From: Platynereis dumerilii
Taxonomy: Eukaryota > Annelida > Polychaeta > Phyllodocida > Nereididae
Assembly: GCA_026936325.1 (NCBI GenBank)
Contig: JAPTHN010000044.1
Location: 1,736,001-1,800,000 of the forward strand
Direction of reading: 5' to 3'
Length of the DNA stretch: 64,000 bases
The notes under the pieces are model-generated. The model did no database searches and was not told where the DNA came from. It worked only from the letters and a program-made list of their open reading frames with translations. The position numbers and the translations under genes are program-made. Shown piece by piece: positions 37,897-48,134 of the stretch; position 1 is the first letter of the stretch, and the number at the start of each line of letters is the position of its first letter.

Positions 37897-38159
37897 CAAT
37901 TTAAATGCATTTCCCTAGGTTTGTTTTTTTGGAGCTTAGGCAATTCTTGTCCGGCAAGTCCCAAAGTACACATGCCGAAAATTTCAAGCTTTTGTCCGGC
38001 TCGTAACTATTTTGGCCATTTTTTGCGCGAAGCTGCTCTACTACTAAGGGTAGGGTACTAAAAATCCGCATGAATCTCAAGGGGGGTATCAATTCTTTAG
38101 GGGAAGTTCTGACAAAACTCCCACCCCCCCCCCCAGTCATAAATTCTGAACGGTCCCTA

Positions 38160-41100
38160 ATACTCCACCATGAGCGGCACATGTGGGTATTATGCAGTCT
38201 TCGGATACCATGAGCCATGTGAAACATGCACCAATAATTATATTAATGTACTGCGTGAGGTGGAATTTACTTGAAAAATCCAAATTATTACACCATTTTG
38301 ATCAAGAGAGTAGCCTATATGCAGTGTATTAAAGTGGAAGTGTCAGCATAACTTTCATTTTCATAAAGTTAAATATTTTCTCGATTTACATCAACATTTA
38401 TATTATAGCAAAGGAAACAAATTGCTTTAAAATCAAAACTGTCACCTAGGTATGACATAGAAGTGTAGATGCACATTTTGCGTGTTCACAATTTTATTCA
38501 ATAGTTACACAAGGCCAATATGTACTCACATGCTTTTTGTCCTGTTTCAGAATGAATAGTTCTTCGGTGTGGAATAGTGGAGACAGGATAGCTCGAGCAA
38601 TTTCATGAGTAGAGAAGATGAAGAACGGCTGCATTCATTGAATCACATAATAAATGTCCAGTGCAGACAGTAGAGATGAGCACCGCAATGGACTCAAGCG
38701 CCGCTGATAATTGTGAAAAGCAATGGACCAGAACAGCTGCATATAGTAGCAGTTAGTTTGTTCCTGACAACCACAAGATATCTATCCAAGGCTGTTTTTA
38801 CATACATGGACACTTCAGACGCTAGGGTGTATTTCCTTGACTACGTCATTACCTGTGGGTAATTCCGTGTCAATTCAACAAATGGCTCCCACGACCAATT
38901 TAGAATGCTTTGAAAATTTACCAGTTGAGTGGGAACTTTTTCTGAAATTTAATTAAATGACACAGAATTACCCTGTGACAAAATATGGATTCACTGGTAT
39001 GAACCAGAGACCTAAACGCACAGCGTTATCCAGCTATTCCTGTGACGTGTTGCTCTATGTATGTCCTGGTTTTCCCATGACCAAAATCCTTCATTTAGGC
39101 AATACCCTACTTTCCTACTAGCAAAGTAGGGTGCTTACTTACAATTTCAGTAAGGTAATTTGAGCTATTAAGTAGCCCTGTGTGCAATTAGCTAATGCTG
39201 GTGCCATCATTACAGGGGGCAATAAAATAATTAGTGGCCCATCAAACTCTTAGCCATAAGAATTTTTCTTTCTTAATTCAGAAATTCTGTGAAATAAACA
39301 TCACCAAGTCACTCGAAATAAAAACACTGACTGACCAATAAATTTATGGTTAAATTAGATTGAGTATTTGTGTAATGTGTTACTTTATTCAATGGAGACT
39401 ATAGTTTCAGGCATTGGAAAGGACAAGGCTATTGATGGTCGAAACGCTTTCACAGAACTTTGTTCAAAGCGTCAGTCATATAAATTACATTGTAATACTT
39501 TTGTGTGCTTCGGAGTATTTTTAAAAGGAAATATTATATTTTTGTTTCAAATATTGACAGTCTTATACAAGTGATAGAGAGAAGTCCCTCTCAGACACAA
39601 TTTGTTGGCTTTTTTTGGTTTCAGTGCTACTTGCTCCACCTGAACTTTCTGTTTCCATGGTACCCACAGAACATGACTTAATATATCTAAAATTTTGGAA
39701 ATCCATCCCAAAACTACTGAATTTTGCCCAGTTGATTAATCAAACAACTCTCTGGGGATTATAACAGTTGTCTACTGTAAATGCATGCTCACAAAGCTGC
39801 CATGTGGTAGGATAAGACTGGTGATTCCCTGTGATAGATCATTGGGATCACAAATGTAATGCTTCCTTCAATATATCAATGTTTGAACTGTGACACAAAA
39901 TTTACTGTCAAACCAATGGCTGTCAGGCTGTGATGATGTGGCTGTAGGGGCTATCCCTCATAAAATGCTAACTCTAACACTGAGTTCAAAACTGTGATGC
40001 TCAGTTTGGTGGATTCACATTGGCTAGAAGTCGGGGAATCTGACCCAGTTTAAAATGACATCACAGCTTGCAGTTAATTTACATGTATTGCAATGCCAGA
40101 ATAGAGTCATCTCCGACATCACAATTCAACAGCATAGAAAATAACTCTGGATTGCACGTAAATATAACAAGGAGTGTAATAAAAACACTCAAGATGCAGT
40201 GAAAAGTTTTTCGCGATTTGCATTGAAATAAAAAAATTAACAAAAAAAATCAGGAAGACTATCTACTGCTATAAGGATGTTAGACTAATATTGTGAAAGA
40301 ATTTTATTTTCCATTAAATTGTATTGATACAATGTCTCCAAATATGTTAATGAAAAGTTCCGGAGTTGACATGAATTTTGGAAATGCAGTAACACATGAA
40401 AAACTGGCGTAAATGGCTTGAAAACCACATTATGTGGTTCTTCCATCCAGAGTGTAAATGCCACAGTGTGACGCATGTATACCTATTTTAATTTGAAACA
40501 TTTTAGAGAGCAAATGTGAGTTCTGGTGTGAGACATGCGAAAACCTAGAAATAGTAACACTCAAAAACCAAAAAAGACCAATTTTGGGGTTTAAAAAATG
40601 GCAAAAAATGCAAAAGATTTTTGAAAAATTAATCCTTTCATACATTTTCATGGGAATTGTTGGTTTGATATCCAGAGCATAGTTATTTTTTAGGTTTTTT
40701 TAGATTTTCATGTCATACATATCAGTAACGGTACTTTGACAATAATTTAGAGAATGACCGATATACATGTATGGTTATGTGGCATAGGATGACAGTCATA
40801 CATGGTATTAGTATTAGGCACAATCTGCAACCAATTGAGGAAGAACCAACCAGAGGCAGATTCGGCGACACCAATCATGTATTGCTCATGTAAATTTCCT
40901 TTGCTCTTCCTGTTAAAGAAACTGACTTACTAGTGCTGCCAATTATTGGTGAAATGAAAAAAAAAGGTGATGCCCCCTTACTGATCTTAATGTATGCCAT
41001 GGCAAAAACTAAAAAAAAATAATAAAAATAATTGAAAAGCTGCATTCAAAGATTAAATTTTGTTGCCAAAGAAAGATATTTACCTATAAATGCATCTGGA

Positions 41101-41400
41101 TGGCATTGGATTTTGTAACTAGCAATATGTCTTTGATGTACAGGTTATACAAGTACACATGAACAAACTCAGGATGTACCTTCAACATTTTATTTAAAAT
41201 TCCTCAAAATATCAATCAATAATGACTAAACTTGATTGATATTTGTTACTAATCTTGAAACTAAACTAAATACCAATATATCTATATTTAGCCTATGGCA
41301 GAAAAGCAGCCTGGTTACGGATTTCCAGCTTCTCCGACCATAAGTTCACAAAGGTGTTCAAATAAAAAATATTCATATCAAAGTTAATAAACTTATATTT
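38160..41400. other. No recognisable feature
   Basis: AT-rich single-copy-looking DNA. Open frames are short and without domains; no paired or tandem repeat was found before the satellite. Confidence 0.4.
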
Positions 41401-41404
41401 CAAA

Positions 41405-42765
41405 CATCATCATTTTACAAATCTGACATATCAAATGACTAACATCATCAGATTACAGATTAGACATCATTTCTAATTACAATAACTACCATCATCAGAT
41501 AATACATTTGACATAATTTCTAATGACATTGACTAACATCATCACATATCACATAATACATTTGACATAATTTCTAACGACATTGACTAACATCATCAGA
41601 TAAAACATTTGACATCATTTCTAATGAAATATCATCAGATGACATATTCGACATCTTTCTAATAACAATGACTACCATCATCAGATAATACATTTGACAT
41701 CATTTCTAATGACACATCATCGGATGACACATTCGACATCATTTCTAATTACAATGACTACCATAATCAGATAACACATTTGACATAATTTCTAATGACA
41801 TTGACTAACATCATCACATAATACATTTGACATAATTTCTAACAACATTGACTTACATCATCAGACAATACATTTGACATAATTTCTAATGACATTGACT
41901 AACATCATCAGATAATACATTTGACATAATTTCTAATGACATTGACTAACATCATCACATAATACATTTGACATAATTTCTAATGACATTGACTACCATC
42001 ATCAGATAATAAATTTGACATCATTTCCAATGACATTGACTAACATCATCAGATAAAACATTTGACATCATTTCTAATGAAAAACACATTTGACATAATT
42101 TCTAACGACATTGACTAACATCATCAGATAAAACATTTGACATCATTTCTAATGAAAAACACATTTGACATAATTTCTAACGACATTGACTAACATCATC
42201 AGATAAAACATTTGACATCATTTCTAATGAAAAACACATTTGACATAATTTCTAATGACATTGACTAACATCATCAAATAATGCATTTGACATAATTTCT
42301 AACGACATTGACTAACATCATCAGGTAATACATTTGACATAATTTCTAATGAAACATCATCAGATGACACATTCGACATCTTTCTAATAACAATTACTAC
42401 CATCATCAGACAATACATTTGACATAATTTCTAATGACATTGACTAACATCATCAGATAATACATATGACATCATTTCTAATGACGTTGACTAACATCAT
42501 CAGATAAAACATTTGACATCATTTCTAATGACATTGACTACCATCATCAGATAATAAATTTGACATCATTTCTAATGACGTTGACTAACATCATCAGATA
42601 AAACATTTGACATAATTTCTAATGACATTGACTAACATCATCAGATACTACATTTGACATAATTTCTAATGACATTGACTAACATCATCTGTCAACACAT
42701 TTGACATAATTTCTAATGACAAACATAATCAACTAAAACATTTGACATCATTTCTAATGACAACG
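41405..42765 (+). repeat. 47-bp satellite, about 28 units, with shortened variants
   Basis: Tandem units contain CATTTGACATAATTTCTAA, TGACATTGACTAACATCATC and AGATAATA. Several units lack the middle or end part, for example three consecutive long-short pairs at 42,050-42,240 (TTTCTAATGAAAAACACATT joins). AT-rich, stop-laden, non-coding. Confidence 0.95.
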
Positions 42766-42912
42766 AATCCAGAATGTGATTTTGCAAATTATTAAGGTAT
42801 TTCAATCACATCTACCAGATAACTTTTGTAACCATCTACATATAAACTACAAGGAGTCATAAATTCTATATGTATTAATAGTAATACTATTTACAAGTAA
42901 CAACATAGTGTA

Positions 42913-44381
42913 GGGGAAAATGGGGAGCAATGGGCCATCCTCTTAACTCCATATCAAAAACATTTCTTAACATCAATTTGCATTTTCAGCATTGCTTATC
43001 ACATCTATCAATACCATATTGATGACTGATCGAGAAGTTATAGCAAAAGCAATTAGTGGGAAAAATGATATTTTAACATAGATCTAAAATATTTTTTTAC
43101 TGATTCAGAAAAAGTTTAATATTTAAAATGTGGGTACACTCAAGGCAACATATTTCCCATGACGATTTTCCCTATATATTGGTTGCAATTTACACATTGA
43201 ATTTTAGGAACAAGAACCATATTTCACCAAAAAAGGGGGCTTAACTATTCTGAAAGCTTTTGGGGACCAATGGGCCACCCAACATGGGGACCTGATGGAC
43301 CACTATTTCTTGAGATTTTCTATAGGTGGCGTATTGGCATGGGACTGGATATTAAAGTCTGTTAGGGAAAAAAGCAATATAGAATTTCAATTTCTATCTT
43401 TAAATGTAAAAGTTACGACTTGAAGGAATGCCATCAAATTTACAGTGATGGATTTGCCTTAGTAATGGCTTGAAACACTAAATGGTGGAAAAAATACCAT
43501 AGAAATCACTAATTTTCAATCTAGTTAGTTTTTGGGAAGTAATAAACATTTTGAGTCAATGACCCTGCTAAACATTGAAGCAATCTTGAGTGTTAGTTAA
43601 TTTTTTTACCATAATATAACCCTAATGAAGAGTTAATATTGATGAATTGTATTGTTTTGATTCCAAATTTCTCCTGCAGGTGGCATACTAGTATACAGTG
43701 ATCAATCGAAAATTTTATTTTTCCCTAAAAATCTAAATGGTTGACAGAAATGATTTATTGATGAAGAAAAAATATACCCATTTTCAATGTTCATCGACAA
43801 ATTTGAGGTATTTGGCAAGATTTTGATGGTCACTGTGGTGGCCAAACTTCTGTATCGACCAAATATCAAATAATTGCTTTCTGCTTAGTGACTAATGAAC
43901 CAATCATTTTGGAATTCTCCAATACATGCTAAAATATCATCTCAATGGATTTACTGTAACTACAAAAAAGTAACTACTGACATTGGAGAAAATCTAGCTT
44001 TTTTCATAGTGTAAAATATGGGCATATCTATATTTTTGATCTCTCCTTATCCCGTACACCCAGATGTATCAAAAAACATCTTGGAACCAAATTTCGAATA
44101 ATTCATTAACCCTTTGGCAAGTTATTAACATGGTCCATCGGACTCCATGGGATGGCCCATCGGTCCCCATGGTTGGGGACCGATGGGCCACCATCTTTCT
44201 TGACAGAAAATGTGCTTTCTCAACTTTTTCGCTGGGTTGACCTATGTGAATCTTATGTCATTTTATATAAAATTACAAAGGCTAAAAAGGCGCACAGTAG
44301 AATTCTATATCTGAAGTATATTTACCTCCATGGTCTTGGTCAATAATTCATCAAGTGGCCCATCGGTCCCCTCTCTCCCCC
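42913..44381. mobile_element. G-rich-terminus TA element, copy 4 (1.47 kb)
   Basis: The left end GGGGAAAATGGGGAGCAATG follows TA; the right end on the other strand begins GGGGGAGAGAGGGGACCGAT. The phrase GGGACCGATGGGCCACC and relatives recur near 43,262 and several times at 44,130-44,190 and 44,355. The right-hand TA is not preserved. No transposase was recognised. Confidence 0.7.
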
Positions 44382-44384
44382 ACA

Positions 44385-44930
44385 TGCAGAGCTGCTATTG
44401 TAGCAGCTGAAATCATTACATCTTATCCAACTTTGACATGTCAAAAATGCTTTCTAAATGAAGGTGAAAATGTTGTTACACAACTCTATTGGCAAAATGT
44501 TTCAGAGCAATAAATTATAATACATACATCATGTACTAATGCAATTTACGACTGTTCATTGTAATTGAAGTGAATGATTATCCAAGTAGCCGTATTGTCA
44601 TAACTAGAACCTTTTGGTTTTAATGATCCCATAAAGACAGCAGTTGGTAGAAGAAACTTTGTTAATTCAATTGTACGGACAGCCGAACTATGGGCCACAT
44701 GTCATTGTGATTAGCAGTCAGGGAGTTTATCATCATACGATAACTATTACAGTTATAGCTTTGTCCTGACCCAGACAGGATAATTGACTTTTAGGGGTTA
44801 ATCACTCAGGTGTCAGAAGCAAATCATACCTCTGTATAGCATCCTCACCACACTAACATGTCAGTAGTTGGACTGATTCCAGATCACTTCCCACAGTCAT
44901 CAGCCTCCCATGACAGTAAACTTTTCTTCT
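44385..44930. other. No recognisable feature
   Basis: Spacer between two inverted-repeat elements. Nothing was recognised. Confidence 0.4.
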
Positions 44931-45280
44931 TTCCCAGCGAAGACATTGATCTCATGATAACCTCATTGTGAGTTAATATCGTACTCACGGATACCTCACA
45001 CAAATAGATCAACTTTAACTAATTTTGAAGCAACACGTTTCAGTCTGTGTGACACAAAAAAATGAGGACATGCCGTGAGTTTCCAGTGAGCTCCCTGTGA
45101 GTCATTCTGGAGTAATCTTTGATTTGCTATTGTACTTTGTGATGGGTCACATGTATAACTCCCCCCCCTTAGGTCTTAAATTCTGAATGGTTTCTGAGTA
45201 TATCTATTTGTGTGGGGTATCCGAAAGTACAACGTAAACTCACAATGAGGTTTTCATGAGATCAATGTTTTCGCTGGGAA
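44931..45280. mobile_element. 350-bp MITE with about 80-bp terminal inverted repeats
   Basis: The left end TTCCCAGCGAAGACATTGAT pairs with the right end (TTCCCAGCGAAAACATTGAT on the other strand), and pairing continues through CTCACAATGAGG and ATCTATTTGTGTG. No clear target duplication. Its loop holds CTTAAATTCTGAATGG, which resembles the outer end of foldback element 2. Confidence 0.75.
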
Positions 45281-45690
45281 GGTTCAAGAAAAGACAAACA
45301 TGTCCCATCTTTTGTATTCTCATTCTCAGTGGTGTGACGTTGGAATTTGCCCCCAACACTGCCAACATTGAACCTGTTCTCTGGTGTTTACCCTTCTTTT
45401 TTCGCAGACTGTCAGGACATTGCATCTAATGCACATATTTCATGGCAAACTGGGACATTTATAAGAGTATCCAACAAGAATTTGAAAATCCAAAGACAAA
45501 GAGATTTATTGGCCCACCATAATAACCTTGAAAACAAAAGCATGCTCTTTCGAGATGTTCAACACTTATCACGAGTACTTCACTAGGCAGAGGTATGCCC
45601 ATTATATATTTCCATGTTAGACTAGTTTGCAAATTTAACATCCTAACAACACTCAAAAATTGTCAAACAAAAATTTCTCGGTTGTTGTTC
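45281..45690. other. No firmly supported feature
   Basis: Possibly the upstream part of the LINE 3' fragment that follows, but no recognisable domain was read here. Confidence 0.35.
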
Positions 45691-45694
45691 TAAA

Positions 45695-46110
45695 GTGATG
45701 CTGGCATGGTCCTCTGTTAATCCAACCAAAAAAAACTCTGATCCCACTTGCTTATGTTCCATGCAGAATAAGACAACTTCAGAAATGTATTGGTCAAGGA
45801 TTCCACCAGAAAACAGGATCTGTGCATGTGGTTGTGTGCAGTCCGATATCCATGTGTTACTGAACTGCCAACTGACAATGACGGACAGAACTACCCATAG
45901 AATCCCTAATTGTACAACATTGGATGAACTGTTTAATGATGTCAATGTACCTGTCCATGATGTTTGCAAATATTGCAGAGACATTCTTAGAAATGATAGA
46001 CTCACCTAATAATTAAATCACCTCAACAATTTCAGTATTATAAATCGATTTATGCAATTCTAAATGTAACTTCATACAGCCAATAAAAATACTACTACTA
46101 CTACTATTAG
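45695..46110 (+). mobile_element. Probable LINE 3' end with (CTA)n tail
   Basis: The frame 45,695-46,009 (104 codons) has a cysteine/histidine cluster CACGCVQSDIHVLLNC, like the C-terminal zinc-knuckle region of several LINE clades. About 80 bp later comes AATAAAAATACTACTACTAC, a poly-A-signal-like word running into a trinucleotide tail. No reverse transcriptase is left. A host zinc-finger exon is a less likely alternative. Confidence 0.45.
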
Positions 46111-46414
46111 GGCCTTTTTTTTTTTAATCGAACGAGTTCAATTATTTTCAATGATTCAATAGAGTATGACCGTATCATATCATATACGAGATAAACCTCT
46201 AGATACAGAGATAGCTACGCAAGGTGGTCTTCTGCATTTGGCAGCTTATAGACATGTGAAGGTCATATTGATGCATGCATTAAAAACATTATAAATGTTT
46301 AGGCCTATTGCATTTATAAGAAAAAAATGTTCCAAACGTCTTTTATACACAGAATACAAAAAGCTTCAATCTGACCATTGTAGAATTAATGCAGCATTTT
46401 GATCAAGAGAGTAG
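46111..46414. other. No recognisable feature
   Basis: Spacer between a LINE tail and a G-rich-terminus element. Nothing was recognised. Confidence 0.4.
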
Positions 46415-46416
46415 TA

Positions 46417-46900
46417 GGGGAAGCTTGGGGCCACTTTTTACATTCTTGTAAGTTTTTCTGTCTTAATAAAAATGAATCTGGGTAAATGCAACACATGTGG
46501 GGACAGTCGTGGCACTTTCCGAACTCTCCCCCATCCGGCCATTTTTTTCTTAATCCAAATTATGACAAAACTGGTTGTCTGATATTTTTCCAAAATATGT
46601 CAATAAGAGCTGAATAGTCAAACCTATCAAGCATGCCAGGGAAAATTTCCTCAGTCCTTGTAGTCTGACCGACAATTAAAAACTCATAACAAGACTCATT
46701 TTTCATCAAAATTCGAATTTTCTACTCTCTAAAGATCATGACAAGCAAATTAGCCAAGTATGTTATATCCACTGAAAGATATTTATTTTTCTAAAATTTT
46801 GGTGGCTGCACTGCAGCTTTCTCAAAAATGTTTTAGGTTCCTCCAAAAATCAGGGTGGCCCAACCCTCCCTGCATCCCAATCCTCCCAAGCTTCCCTGGT
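46417..46900. mobile_element. G-rich-terminus TA element, copy 5 (484 bp)
   Basis: The left end GGGGAAGCTTGGGGCCAC pairs with the right end (ACCAGGGAAGCTTGGGAGG on the other strand). TA is at 46415-46416 and 46901-46902. Its right edge meets the end of a candidate exon. Confidence 0.75.
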
Positions 46901-46903
46901 TAC

Positions 46904-47224
46904 ACCATGGCTAAGAACAAATATAGCAAATAATTTCGCATTGCTATAATTTTCATTGAAGAAGACTGATGGTCTCAGCCACTCCAAGCTTCTCTCACAG
47001 GTATCTAGCACATCATACATTTCGTGAGGGTCGAGCTGTTTGCTTTGACCAATCAAGTGGCATTGGGGTTTTGAACTCTGACGCTTTGCCATGCGAAGGA
47101 TTTGTTCAAATATGATTTCAGCCCAAAGTCTACCTTCGTCTGCATATGTCGCCAAACCCTTTTCAGTTATCCATGCTGGGCTGATCTCCTTGAAGTCTAA
47201 TGGCAGCAATTTTATACGAATCAC
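46904..47224 (-). CDS. Candidate host coding exon, protein not recognised
   Basis: On the minus strand a strong acceptor (CTTATTTGCAG) ends at 47,225, and the frame stays open for about 107 codons to 46,904. The product is a balanced, globular-looking sequence (KLLPLDFKEISPAWI, DEGRLWAEIIFEQILRMAK, YDVLDTCERSLEWLRPSVF) with amphipathic helices and no low complexity, unlike the neighbouring spurious frames. At the 3' edge a possible donor (GGTGTAA) coincides with the end of the 46417-46900 transposon, which the open frame enters for a further 17 codons before the stop. I do not recognise the family and saw no flanking exons; upstream lies LINE-rich DNA. It could also be a fragment of an unrecognised mobile element. 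Confidence 0.4.
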
Positions 47225-47394
47225 CTGCAAATAAGATACAAGGTTGATTAAGGTCTCTTGAAAAATAAAGTTGACTACAATATGTAAGGTCTTTTGTGTG
47301 AAAGATTTAATTCAGTACAGAAGAACTCAACAAATTAATGAATTTATTTTGGCTTTGTATTGTAAAGAGAGAGAGTCTTTTAAGAATACAAGTC

Positions 47395-47695
47395 AAGTCG
47401 TAGACACGCCAAATCTTAGACACACAAACTCGTAAACACATTTTAGAGCTATCCCCAAAGTCGTAGACGCAACATTTTTACTCCAAAAAGTCATTATAAT
47501 ATATATATATTACCCACTCGTAGACACACAAATTGACACAATAAAATGGGCGTCTGTTTTTAGAGGAACGGAACGGAATGGAATATCTGTATTCCGCGGA
47601 ACTGTAAAATGCGGAATAGAAAAATGCGGAACTGTAAAAAACAAAACTGTAAAATGCGGAACTGTAAAACACGGAACTGTAAAATGCGGAATTTC
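47395..47695. repeat. Two small minisatellites
   Basis: From 47,397 to 47,530 the word TCGTAGACAC recurs at irregular spacing. From 47,597 to 47,693 a 15-bp unit GCGGAACTGTAAAAT is repeated about six times with variants. The minus-strand Phe/Tyr/Ser-rich frames across it are artefacts. Confidence 0.8.
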
Positions 47696-47699
47696 AATA

Positions 47700-48134
47700 G
47701 TGGCAGTATGTAGGGCTCAGTACTGCAACTCTGGTAATCTTGAACTTTTCTTGGCATTTCAAACCCTTAATTTTCATATTTTCATGTCTGATTTCGGTCA
47801 TATCCACCCGGTTGTAAAATGTAATTTATTTGATAAATACTGTTGTTCATTCTATGGGTCGCCAATATGGCTATTGAATAGCAATGCAGTTAATGACTTG
47901 TGCATAGCTTGGCGTAAGGCATTAAGAAGTTTATGGAGGGTTCATCCAATGACTCATTGTGACTTAATTTATGCCATATCAGGTTTTGATCCCCTAAGGA
48001 TCCAATTGTGTAGAAGATTTGTTAAATTTATTAAGAAATGTCTAGTCAGTGACAATGATGTTGTCAGAGTTGTTAGTAAAGTAGCACTGGGTAACCCAAT
48101 GTCTGTGATAGGGCGTAATTATAGCTATATTGAT
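47700..48134 (+). pseudogene. LINE A ORF, C-terminal region, first piece
   Basis: The text FGHIHPVVKCNLFDKYCCSF, YGSPIWLL and CIAWRKALRSLW matches the region after the reverse transcriptase in a common invertebrate LINE group, where the F-GH.H..VK..LF..YC.SFYG and AWRK..R..W blocks are usual. No endonuclease or reverse transcriptase core remains upstream. The frame runs into LINE B at YSYID. The remaining 48 codons, ending NTLCVS and a stop, follow LINE B at 49,660-49,811. Confidence 0.75.

Larger units (their letters stand above)
30745..38157. mobile_element. Giant foldback element 2 with X-box palindrome arrays, about 7.4 kb
   Basis: The ends begin AGGGACC and read TTCAGAATTTATGACTGGGG on each strand. 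A TA precedes the left end, and a TA overlaps or follows the right end. The left arm (30,745-33,705) pairs with the right arm (34,853-38,157); the loop of about 1.15 kb is unmatched. The arms hold 9 (left) and 8 (right) copies of a palindrome near GTTGCCATGGCAAC. Left starts are 31182, 31347, 31522, 31695, 32244, 32417, 32589, 32954 and 33283; spacing is mostly 165-175 bp or near multiples. The right arm lacks about 400 bp found in the left and carries a LINE fragment. No transposase was seen. Confidence 0.85.

Noticed and set aside
41405-42765. CRISPR-like or coding repeat array
   Set aside because: The 47-bp units are contiguous, AT-rich and full of stops; it is an ordinary satellite.
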